Of a stretch of DNA of 64,000 nt, positions 57,534-64,000 are shown in pieces. Made by a program: the position numbers and the translations under genes. The stretch comes from Pseudoalteromonas sp. NC201 (lineage in GTDB: Bacteria > Pseudomonadota > Gammaproteobacteria > Enterobacterales > Alteromonadaceae). The stretch spans positions 1,349,001-1,413,000 of the forward strand of contig NZ_CP022522.1 of the NCBI RefSeq assembly GCF_002850255.1, written 5' to 3'. Each line of letters opens with the position of its first letter. Positions within the stretch are counted from its first letter, which is position 1. Below the pieces are notes generated by a model. That model was not told where the DNA came from and searched no databases. It worked only from the letters and a program-made list of their open reading frames with translations.

Positions 57534-58010
57534 ATGCGTATCACTAATTCTATCAGTTCAGTTGTTATGGTTTGTTCGCTAGCAGGGCTCAGCGGCTGTT
57601 CAAGCCTCGTTGATAAGCATATTGAATATGAAACAGTGCAACCGGAAACTTTTCCTGTTTTACGGGCTGTGGGGTACGCTCCTTTGAGTGCTCAGCCGGG
57701 TAAAACTGCGGGTGAGAAGCAGCTAATGGCCATTAAAGTGTCAAAATTAGAAGCGTATCGTGAATTGGCTGAGCAACTGTATGGCCAGAATTTGACATCC
57801 ACTATTACGGTAAAAGGAGCGGTTGCGCAAAACGACGGTCTTAAGAGCCAAGTAAATGGACTTGTTCGTGGGGCTAAGGTGCTGAAAAGTTACGCAGTTG
57901 GTGATACTTACGCGACGGAGTTAGAGCTTGATATGAAACGCGTTTATGATTTGTATATTACTCAAGTCAAGCCGCAGAAAATTAAGAAGATATCTTATAG
58001 CTTTAAGTAA
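57534..58010 (+). CDS. flgP: Flagellar assembly lipoprotein FlgP
   Basis: A 158-residue lipoprotein: MRITNSISSVVMVCSLAGLSGC with lipobox LSGC. The LPP20/FlgP-type domain is seen in FPVLRAVGYAPLSAQPG, QLMAIKVSKLEAYRELAEQL and VRGAKVLKSYAVGDTYATEL. FlgP builds the outer-membrane-proximal disc of the flagellar motor. The start at 57534 gives a proper lipoprotein signal; an earlier in-frame start would hide it. FlgO, usually its operon partner, is not adjacent; the FlgO-family genes are on the other side of flgT and the tRNA. Confidence 0.9.
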   Translation: MRITNSISSVVMVCSLAGLSGCSSLVDKHIEYETVQPETFPVLRAVGYAPLSAQPGKTAGEKQLMAIKVSKLEAYRELAEQLYGQNLTSTITVKGAVAQNDGLKSQVNGLVRGAKVLKSYAVGDTYATELELDMKRVYDLYITQVKPQKIKKISYSFK

Positions 58011-58034
58011 GCACTCATCACATATCGCTTACTT
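58005..58034. terminator. Hairpin between convergent flgP and flgN
   Basis: AAGTAAGC (58005-58012) and GCTTACTT (58027-58034) form a perfect 8-bp stem overlapping the flgP stop codon. It may end transcription from either side. Confidence 0.45.
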
Positions 58035-58084
58035 AATGCGCTTCACTTCGATTGTTCTTCAATACTAAAATACGACAGGCGTGG

Positions 58085-58513
58085 CTACGCCTTTAGGTTA
58101 CGTACCAATTCACTGTCGCTACTTTTCACGCTGCCATCTTGACCATATGTAATCGAAGTTGGTGCGCCAATTAAGATCCCTTTTAGTTCACGTGTGCTTA
58201 CATTAGCCTGATGAGCCGTTTTAGCATTGATTTCATTTTTGGTTTGGCACTCACTGAGTAGTGCTCGCACTTTAGCAACGAGCGGGGCTACTTCACTGCT
58301 TTCAAAGACGTGAGACTCAGTTTTTGACAATTCATTGTCGAGCTTTTGCAGTTTTGAAATGAGAGTTAGCTTTTCACGAGCGATTTCTTTTAAGTTGTCG
58401 CCACGCCGAGACGCGAGCTCGTCAAGCTCACGAGCCAGAAGCTGGGTCATCGCTTCTAGCGTCGAGATTTGTTCTGAAAGTTTGTGGTGGCAGAGCCGAA
58501 CCAAATCATCCAT
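58085..58513 (-). CDS. flgN: Flagella synthesis protein FlgN (export chaperone)
   Basis: A 142-residue, mostly helical protein matching FlgN, the cytoplasmic chaperone of the hook-filament junction proteins FlgK and FlgL. Residues ~1-90 form long amphipathic helices (CHHKLSEQISTLEAMTQLLA). The ATG at 58513 overlaps the flgM stop by 8 bp, so translation is coupled; a TTG five codons earlier is possible. The sequence is little conserved in this family, so the call rests on helix pattern, size and position after flgM. Confidence 0.85.
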   Translation of the reverse strand: MDDLVRLCHHKLSEQISTLEAMTQLLARELDELASRRGDNLKEIAREKLTLISKLQKLDNELSKTESHVFESSEVAPLVAKVRALLSECQTKNEINAKTAHQANVSTRELKGILIGAPTSITYGQDGSVKSSDSELVRNLKA

Positions 58514-58829
58514 ATATTTCGAACTCAAATGCAGCTATGTTTTTGGCTAGTTTTTCCGCGTCAACTTGATACTTGCCTTCTGCAATCGCTTTTTTCAGTT
58601 CTTCGACTTTCTTGTCGTCAAAGCCTGATGACTGCTGCGCTTTTTCGTTGACCGTTTTCAGCTGTTGCGCTTGTGGAGTCAGGCTCACTGAATCCGCAGC
58701 TGCTTTCGGTGTAGCTGGTGATTTAACTGACGCACTATTAGCATCATTTCTTTGCAATTCAGCCTTCTGTTGCTTAACATTATTAGCAACGGATGTAGAC
58801 TGATTCTGACCGTTAACTTGATTAACCAT
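58506..58829 (-). CDS. flgM: Anti-sigma-28 factor FlgM
   Basis: A 107-residue protein with a polar, Ala/Gln/Ser-rich N-terminal half (expected to be unstructured) and a C-terminal sigma-28-binding part containing DSVSLTPQAQQL, VEELKKAIAEGKYQVDAEKL and NIAAFEFEIYG. FlgM holds FliA inactive until it is exported through the completed hook. It lies downstream of flgA and has its own sigma-28 promoter. Confidence 0.93.
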   Translation of the reverse strand: MVNQVNGQNQSTSVANNVKQQKAELQRNDANSASVKSPATPKAAADSVSLTPQAQQLKTVNEKAQQSSGFDDKKVEELKKAIAEGKYQVDAEKLAKNIAAFEFEIYG

Positions 58830-58865
58830 GATTGTAGACCCAATAAAATTATACTCTCAGCCTTG

Positions 58866-58892
58866 TTATCGGCGTTTAATAGTATTACTTTA
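58866..58892 (-). promoter_or_regulatory. Sigma-28 (FliA) promoter for flgMN
   Basis: On the minus strand: TAAAGTAA, an 11-bp spacer (TACTATTAAAC), then GCCGATAA. The -10 is a perfect match to the consensus and the spacing is exact. It lies in the flgA-flgM gap about 37 bp before the flgM start. FlgM made from a FliA promoter forms the usual feedback loop. Confidence 0.85.
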
Positions 58893-58901
58893 GCAAATTT
58901 T

Positions 58902-59609
58902 TTATAAATTCACCTCTACTGTTTCCACTTCTATTACTCTAGCACGTAAGGTTTTGCCAGAGCGAGCGTTTTTAATATTAATAAGTTCACCACGGTTGCC
59001 ATCTTGCTGCGCTTCTCCTTGAGTTTTGATCACAAGCCCACCTGATTTAGCAATAATCGTCACCGTATCGCCTTTGCAGACCATACAAATATGAGCCTGA
59101 GTAAAGGCTTGACCTTCTCTGATATTACGTTTGCTTCTACTGCCTATTAGTATCGACTTATCTTCTATATAGGAAACTCTACGAAAACGTTTCGGCTGAT
59201 ACTCTATTTTCACATCGCCATCCTGAATAACACGGCCTTTTTCTAACATGGTCGCGCTAACTAAAATAGGGAAGAGGTGATCGATACGCACGTGGACGTA
59301 TTGAGTCCAGCTGAGGGTATCGTTGCATCTAATTTGTACTGTCACTTGAGTGTCAAAAGGCGGAGTCATTGCTGTACTATATTGCAACGGCGATTGACAA
59401 TCCCTTGCTGGAATTCTTGAATCAAGTGGTATAGCAGTTAGTGATAGCTGGCTGTCGGGATCTTGCTCTACATTTGGTTCAACAAATTCTATTGCGCTTT
59501 GTTCTAAAGTTTTGTTGTCATATTGCTGACAATAACCATAGTCAACGCCTATAAAATAAGCGAACAAACAAAAAAACTGAATGTAATGGGTTTTTTTTAA
59601 CAAACTCAT
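58902..59609 (-). CDS. flgA: Flagellar P-ring assembly chaperone FlgA
   Basis: A 235-residue periplasmic chaperone for P-ring (FlgI) assembly. The hydrophobic N-terminus is FFCLFAYFIGVDYGYCQQ. The SAF-domain region is visible: VSATMLEKGRVIQDGDVKIE, RSKRNIREGQAFTQAHI and VIIAKSG-like VTIIAKSGGLVIKTQGEA. It is transcribed leftward with flgMN, with a sigma-54 site upstream and cheV diverging. Confidence 0.92.
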   Translation of the reverse strand: MSLLKKTHYIQFFCLFAYFIGVDYGYCQQYDNKTLEQSAIEFVEPNVEQDPDSQLSLTAIPLDSRIPARDCQSPLQYSTAMTPPFDTQVTVQIRCNDTLSWTQYVHVRIDHLFPILVSATMLEKGRVIQDGDVKIEYQPKRFRRVSYIEDKSILIGSRSKRNIREGQAFTQAHICMVCKGDTVTIIAKSGGLVIKTQGEAQQDGNRGELINIKNARSGKTLRARVIEVETVEVNL

Positions 59610-59703
59610 GATGTTTCGACTATGCTTATGGGGTGAAACAAGGTATAAAGATTCTGCTTTAATAACTGCACCTAATCAAGGGTGGTAAACCATATCAGAG
59701 TCG

Positions 59704-59721
59704 AAGCAAAGATCGTTCCGA
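59704..59721 (-). promoter_or_regulatory. Sigma-54 promoter for flgA
   Basis: On the minus strand the site reads CGGAACGATCTTTGCTTC, with -24 GG (59719-59718) and -12 GC (59707-59706) at 10-bp spacing, close to TGGCACG-N4-TTGCW. It lies about 95 bp before flgA. Confidence 0.65.
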
Positions 59722-59749
59722 TTAGCGGTTTATACAGTAGGAGATTGAA

Positions 59750-60682
59750 ATGGCAGGTATTTTAGACTCGGTTAACCAACGTACACAGCTGGTTGGACAA
59801 AACCGTCTCGAGCTATTACTTTTTCGACTTCAAGGTCGACAGCGCTTCGGCATTAACGTTTTCAAAGTCCGAGAAGTGCTTCAATGTCCAGCATTGACAA
59901 GCATGCCCAAGTCAAACCCTTTGATTCGAGGGGTTGCTCATATTCGAGGCCAAACAATATCCGTAATTGACATGTCACTTGCGGTTGGTGGGCCTCCTAT
60001 TCAAGATATTCGCAATTGTTTTATTGTAATTGCGGAATACAACCGTTCAGTTCAAGGCTTTTTAGTCAGTGCGGTAGAACGCATTGTGAATATGAACTGG
60101 GAAAAAATAATGCCCCCGCCATCTGGGGCAGGCCGTTATTCCTATTTGACAGCGGTTACAGAAATTGAAAACGAGCTAGTTGAAATATTAGACGTAGAAA
60201 AGATCCTCAATGAAATTTGCCCGATCAACACGGAAGTCAGTGCTGACATTGTCTCTGATGGTGAAATGCAAAAAGATTTAGGCGAACGTATTGTCTTTAT
60301 CGCTGATGACTCTGCGGTTGCTCGTAATCAGGTCAAACGTGCATTGGAGCCATTAGGTGTTCAGACTGAGCTGGCAAAGAATGGTAAAGAAGCACTTATC
60401 AGGCTTCGTGAAATTGCCGAAATGGACTGTCAAAATAATGTCACCGAGCGAGTTGGGCTATTGATTTCTGACGTTGAAATGCCAGAAATGGATGGTTATA
60501 CGCTAACGGCTGAAATAAAAGCTGATCCAAAATTAGCGCCATTGCATGTGATACTCCATACTTCACTGAGTGGTGTATTTAATCAGGCCATGATTGAGAA
60601 GGTTGGCGCTGATGATTTTATTGCTAAGTTTAACCCAGATGAATTAGCTTCAGCGGTTAAAAAATGGGTTCATTGTGATTAA
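59750..60682 (+). CDS. cheV: Chemotaxis protein CheV
   Basis: A 310-residue fusion of a CheW coupling domain (~15-165: FGINVFKVREVLQCP, GVAHIRGQTISVIDMS) and a receiver domain (~180-305: ERIVFIADDSAVARNQVKRA, phospho-Asp in LISDVEMPEMDGY). CheV couples receptors to CheA and helps adaptation. AGGAGATTGAAA precedes the ATG. It sits before cheR, the order found in Vibrio and Alteromonadales flagellar loci. Confidence 0.95.
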   Translation: MAGILDSVNQRTQLVGQNRLELLLFRLQGRQRFGINVFKVREVLQCPALTSMPKSNPLIRGVAHIRGQTISVIDMSLAVGGPPIQDIRNCFIVIAEYNRSVQGFLVSAVERIVNMNWEKIMPPPSGAGRYSYLTAVTEIENELVEILDVEKILNEICPINTEVSADIVSDGEMQKDLGERIVFIADDSAVARNQVKRALEPLGVQTELAKNGKEALIRLREIAEMDCQNNVTERVGLLISDVEMPEMDGYTLTAEIKADPKLAPLHVILHTSLSGVFNQAMIEKVGADDFIAKFNPDELASAVKKWVHCD

Positions 60683-60697
60683 AGCTGGTGGTAGCAC

Positions 60698-61531
60698 TTG
60701 GAAAATAAGCATTTAGAGCAAAAAGAGTACGACCAATTTAGAACCTTTTTGGAGCAACAGTGCGGTATTGTACTGGGTGACAATAAATTGTACTTGGTCA
60801 AAAGCCGACTCGCTCCTCTGATGGCTCGCTTTGGTGTGGAAACACTATCGTCTTTAGTAGCTAAAACACTCAGTCCCCATGAGCGGCAATTGCGTGCCGC
60901 TGTGGTGGATGCGATGACAACGAATGAAACACTTTGGTTTAGGGATACTTATCCGTTCGAGCTAATTAAATCGAAAATCTTACCAGAGTTTAAAGACTTG
61001 AGACGTCCAGTTAAGATTTGGTCGGCGGCAAGTTCATCAGGACAAGAGCCATATTCAATTGCGATGTCTGCGAGTGAATATGTGAGTAAAAGCCCAGGCG
61101 CGCTGAAAATGGGTGTTCAGATCGTCGGTACAGACATTTCTAACACGATGCTTGATATGTGTAAGAATGCTGAATATGACGCGTTGGCGTTGGCGAGAGG
61201 GTTGTCGCCTGAGCGCAGAAAGAAGTTTTTTATGGATAGCGGTAATGGAATGGCTAAGGTAGTTGAACCTATCCGTAAAATGGTCAGCTTTAGACATTTA
61301 AACTTGCTAGATTCTTACGCGTTGATGGGTAAGTTTGATGTTATTTTCTGCCGTAACGTCCTGATCTATTTTTCACCTGAAGTGAAAGCCAAAATCATTT
61401 CGCAATTTGCTCAGTCGTTAAACCCGAATGGCTATTTGTTTTTAGGGGCGTCGGAATCGATGGCGGGGTTGAGTGACGACTTTAATATGATCCGTTGTAA
61501 TCCTGGGATTATCTATCAGAAAAAGACTTAA
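60698..61531 (+). CDS. cheR: Chemotaxis protein methyltransferase CheR
   Basis: A 277-residue enzyme that methylates glutamates of chemoreceptors during adaptation. An N-terminal helical domain (~1-85) is followed by the SAM-binding domain: VKIWSAASSSGQEPYSIAMS, then GTDISNTML and FDVIFCRNVLIYFSPE. The start is a TTG (60698), 15 bp after cheV; no ATG is available near it. A hairpin follows the stop. Confidence 0.95.
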   Translation: MENKHLEQKEYDQFRTFLEQQCGIVLGDNKLYLVKSRLAPLMARFGVETLSSLVAKTLSPHERQLRAAVVDAMTTNETLWFRDTYPFELIKSKILPEFKDLRRPVKIWSAASSSGQEPYSIAMSASEYVSKSPGALKMGVQIVGTDISNTMLDMCKNAEYDALALARGLSPERRKKFFMDSGNGMAKVVEPIRKMVSFRHLNLLDSYALMGKFDVIFCRNVLIYFSPEVKAKIISQFAQSLNPNGYLFLGASESMAGLSDDFNMIRCNPGIIYQKKT

Positions 61532-61539
61532 TACTCACA

Positions 61540-61564
61540 TATAGCGGCAGGGATAGTCGCTATA
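61540..61564 (+). terminator. Hairpin after cheR
   Basis: TATAGCG and CGCTATA form a perfect 7-bp stem with an 11-nt loop, 8 bp after the cheR stop. There is no long T-run. Confidence 0.45.
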
Positions 61565-61760
61565 GCTAGTATTTGCAATGTGTAACGTAATTCTAATAAC
61601 CATCTCCTACCTTTTAGCCTCAAATTGCTTCAGCCAAGTTGTCAATTATTCGAATATTTGCTCTTATTTACGTTACCGACTCAACATTGATTCAAGTTTA
61701 ATTATTCCAAAAATATAGTTTAATTGTATGAAATTTAAGGGATAAATTTAACCTTAAAAC

Positions 61761-61777
61761 TGGCCTAAAGATTGCTT
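61761..61777 (+). promoter_or_regulatory. Sigma-54 promoter for flgBCDE
   Basis: TGGCCTAAAGATTGCTT has GG (61762-63) and GC (61774-75) at exact spacing and a good TTGCT -12 block. It lies about 35 bp before flgB. Rod and hook genes are class III sigma-54 targets in Vibrio-type flagellar hierarchies. Confidence 0.75.
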
Positions 61778-61811
61778 TGTCATACCTGAGTCAATTTTTT
61801 GGAGTCAGATA

Positions 61812-62222
61812 ATGGCAATTAGTTTCGATAAAGCGTTGGGTATACATCAGCATACTATGCTGCTTCGCTCACAACGCGCTGAAATTCTAGCAAGCAATAT
61901 CGCAAACGCAGACACTCCAGGATACAAAGCTAAAGATATCGACTTTGCTAGTGCTTTGAAAGCGGCAAAGACAATGCAAAGAAGCGGCAATGATATGGTT
62001 AGAACAGATGCAAAACACCTCAGTGGTGGTACTAAAATGAGTAACTCATCTGAACTATATCGTTCGCCAAATCAAGCAGATACAGGTGATGGTAACTCAG
62101 TAGATATACAAGTGGAACGAAATTTGTATGTACAGAATGCATTAGAGTACCAAGCCAGTTTGCAATTTCTTGGTGGTAAGTTCAGTGGCCTTAAGAAGGC
62201 ACTCGGCGGACAAGGGGCATAA
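61812..62222 (+). CDS. flgB: Flagellar basal-body rod protein FlgB
   Basis: A 136-residue proximal rod protein. The N-terminal rod motif is LRSQRAEILASNIANADTPG (~residues 18-37), followed by YKAKDIDF, and the C-terminal helix contains VERNLYVQNALEYQASL. TTTGGAGTCAGATA precedes the ATG. First gene of the rod-hook operon. Confidence 0.96.
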   Translation: MAISFDKALGIHQHTMLLRSQRAEILASNIANADTPGYKAKDIDFASALKAAKTMQRSGNDMVRTDAKHLSGGTKMSNSSELYRSPNQADTGDGNSVDIQVERNLYVQNALEYQASLQFLGGKFSGLKKALGGQGA

Positions 62223-62224
62223 TT

Positions 62225-62656
62225 ATGAGTTTATATAACGTTTTCGATATTGCGGGTTCAGGGATGAGTGCACAGAATGTGCGACTAAATACCACCGCAA
62301 GTAATATCTCGAACGCAAACTCAGTGAGTTCTAGTCAAGATAATGTTTATCGCGCTAGACACCCTGTATTTGCCGCTGAACTTTCCAAAGCTTCAGCTTC
62401 CCAAAGCAATGTCGCGGGATCGTCAGTTGGAGTAAAAGTATTAGGTGTGGTTGAGAGCGATAAGCCGCTTCAAGTTGAATATAACCCAAACCACCCAAGT
62501 GCTGACGCAAATGGCTACATTTATAAACCGAATGTGAATGTGGTAGAGGAGATGGCAAACATGATTTCTGCTTCTCGCTCTTACCAAACCAATGTTCAAG
62601 TTGCAGATGCTGCAAAGCAAATGCTTAGTAAAACATTGCAACTAGGCCAGCGCTAA
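62225..62656 (+). CDS. flgC: Flagellar basal-body rod protein FlgC
   Basis: A 143-residue rod protein: MSLYNVFDIAGSGMSAQNVR and LNTTASNISNANSVSS at the N-terminus, and the C-terminal helix VNVVEEMANMISASRSYQTN shared by flagellar rod and hook proteins. It starts 3 bp after flgB. Confidence 0.96.
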   Translation: MSLYNVFDIAGSGMSAQNVRLNTTASNISNANSVSSSQDNVYRARHPVFAAELSKASASQSNVAGSSVGVKVLGVVESDKPLQVEYNPNHPSADANGYIYKPNVNVVEEMANMISASRSYQTNVQVADAAKQMLSKTLQLGQR

Positions 62657-62673
62657 ATTGGGAGTAACAGCTG

Positions 62674-63357
62674 ATGAGTAATAATGTAAATGCCACTTCT
62701 TCAACGGGTGTAGATTCACTCTACTGGGACAGGCAGAAACAGGCCGAGGAGAAAAAGCCCAGAGATGAGCTATCGCAAGAAGATTTCTTCTCGCTGCTTA
62801 CTCAACAGCTCTCTTTCCAAGATCCAAGTAAGCCTGCGGACAACGATCAAATGATCGCGCAGATGACAAGTTTTACCATGGCCGAGGGGATCTCAAAGTT
62901 AAATGAGAACTTTGACTCGTTAGCTGCATCGATGACTTCTAACTCGGCGCTTCAAGCATCAACGCTGATTGGTAAGAAAGCATTACTCGAATCAACGACG
63001 TTAGAACATGGTGACGATGCACTTACAAAAGGTTCTGTGATTGTACAGGAACCAGTTCAGAATCTATCAGTGGGTATCTATGATGAATCTGGAGCGCTTG
63101 TAAAGACGCTTGAATTTGGCGAACAAAGTGTGGGCGCTGTGCGATTCGATTGGGATGGTAAAAATAAAGACGGTGAGATGATGCCTCCAGGTGAATACAC
63201 CATAAAAGCGGAGGGTATGATTGAAGGTGAATATCAAACTTTACCGTCGGCCACATTTAGAAATATAGACAGTGTTAATGTTAATGGTGCTAACGGCATC
63301 GTCATTAATACCAAAGAAGGCGCGGTGCGCTTAACTGATATTGCTGAAATAGCATAG
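62674..63357 (+). CDS. flgD: Flagellar hook assembly protein FlgD
   Basis: A 227-residue hook-capping protein. The N-terminal part has LSQEDFFSLLTQQLSFQDPS, then KPADNDQMIAQMTSF. The C-terminal part is the FLG/Tudor-like beta domain (VRFDWDGKNKDGEMMPPGEY). It forms the temporary cap under which FlgE subunits add to the hook. It lies 18 bp after flgC. Confidence 0.96.
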   Translation: MSNNVNATSSTGVDSLYWDRQKQAEEKKPRDELSQEDFFSLLTQQLSFQDPSKPADNDQMIAQMTSFTMAEGISKLNENFDSLAASMTSNSALQASTLIGKKALLESTTLEHGDDALTKGSVIVQEPVQNLSVGIYDESGALVKTLEFGEQSVGAVRFDWDGKNKDGEMMPPGEYTIKAEGMIEGEYQTLPSATFRNIDSVNVNGANGIVINTKEGAVRLTDIAEIA

Positions 63358-63398
63358 TAGTTTTAAAGAATTAACCTTAAGAACTTAGAGGTGAGAGT

Positions 63399-64000
63399 AT
63401 GAGTTTCAATATAGCACTGACAGGTATTGCCGCCGCGCAAAAAGACTTGGACGTAACAGCAAATAACATTGCTAACGTGAACACGACGGGTTTTAAAGAG
63501 TCTCGCGCAGAATTTGCTGATGTTTACGCGTCTTCGGTTTTTAGCTCTGGCAAAACGAAAAATGGCGATGGTGTACAAACTACCATGGTTGCACAGCAGT
63601 TTCACCAAGGATCATTAAAGTTTACGCAAAACTCGCTAGACTTGGCGATTGAGGGCGAAGGCTATTTTGCCATGTCAAACTCGCTCCAGTCACAAGATTT
63701 CACCTATTCTCGAGCGGGTGCATTTAAGCTCAACAAAGACAACTTTATCGTGAATGCTAAGGGTGATTACTTGCAAGGCTTTCCAGTCGATCCATCTACA
63801 GGTGATACCACGTCTTTGAGTTTAAGCACAACATCACCCGTTCAAATTCCAGATGCATCAGGTTCTCCTCGTGCAACATCGCAAATCTATACCTCGTTTA
63901 ACCTAGATGCGACTGCGCAACCACCTACGATTGCTTTTGATCCTGAGCAACGTGCCTCATATAATTCAAGAACAGCAATTACGGTATATGACTCGTTGGG
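63399..64000 (+). CDS. flgE: Flagellar hook protein FlgE (partial, runs off the window)
   Basis: The open frame starts at an ATG at 63399, with AGAGGTGAGAG upstream, and continues to the right edge without a stop, giving the first 200 residues. The N-terminal hook/rod signature is MSFNIALTGIAAAQKDLDVT then ANNIANVNTTGFK. The D0/D1 region (LDLAIEGEGYFAM, YSRAGAFKLNKDNFIV) is intact. Confidence 0.95.
   Translation, partial: MSFNIALTGIAAAQKDLDVTANNIANVNTTGFKESRAEFADVYASSVFSSGKTKNGDGVQTTMVAQQFHQGSLKFTQNSLDLAIEGEGYFAMSNSLQSQDFTYSRAGAFKLNKDNFIVNAKGDYLQGFPVDPSTGDTTSLSLSTTSPVQIPDASGSPRATSQIYTSFNLDATAQPPTIAFDPEQRASYNSRTAITVYDSL

Overview
The window is a stretch of gammaproteobacterial chromosome that looks like Pseudoalteromonas or a close relative in the Alteromonadales. 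Three things point there. The gene order barA / rlmD-relA-mazG-pyrG-eno / mutH / rppH-ptsP-lgt-thyA and pdxB-asd-fimV-truA-accD-folC-dedD-cvpA-purF matches the Gammaproteobacteria. The flagellar genes are arranged as in Vibrio and Alteromonadales (flgT, flgP, flgN, flgM, flgA, cheV, cheR, flgBCDE). The left edge holds an aromatic ammonia-lyase plus acyl carrier proteins like the start of an aryl-polyene or alterochromide-type cluster. No insertion sequence, prophage or CRISPR array was seen.

Layout. 1-2.7 kb (minus): the first genes of a probable secondary-metabolite cluster, with an ammonia-lyase, a free carrier protein and a cut-off protein with a carrier-like N-terminus. 2.7-10.4 kb: an AT-rich control region, an orphan lipoprotein, a two-gene ABC transporter, a ToxR/CadC-like membrane transcription regulator and, divergent from it, a DUF5916 outer-membrane protein. 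10.6-13.1 kb: fadE with a FadR-like operator. 13.6-28.2 kb: pdxB, asd, a giant acidic fimV interrupted by two compensating 2-nt indels in its repeats, truA, and accD-folC-dedD-cvpA-purF. 28.3-39.9 kb: mipA-like porin, barA, rlmD, relA-mazG, pyrG and eno. 39.9-41.3 kb: a 59-residue peptide gene with a double-glycine leader, mutH, and a DnaA-box cluster placed like E. coli DARS2. 41.3-47.6 kb: rppH-ptsP, a TauE/SafE permease, lgt-thyA and galU. 47.7-55.6 kb: an accessory envelope locus with a lipoprotein, two DUF4402-type subunits, a PapD-like chaperone, an usher-like barrel, a SPOR lipoprotein and three tandem FlgO-family proteins. 55.9 kb to the end: tRNA-Arg(CCU) and the flagellar/chemotaxis block, running off the right edge inside flgE.

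How it fits together. Consensus-like flagellar promoters can be read by eye: sigma-54 (-24/-12) elements before flgT, flgP, flgA, flgB and the FlgO triplet, and a sigma-28 element before flgMN. A further sigma-28-like element sits before the DUF4402/chaperone/usher operon. This suggests that the fibre-like locus at 47.7-53.7 kb and the FlgO triplet belong to the flagellar regulon. That link, the orphan double-glycine peptide and the DARS2-like site are the most interesting points. All family assignments come from motifs and recall; no database search was run.
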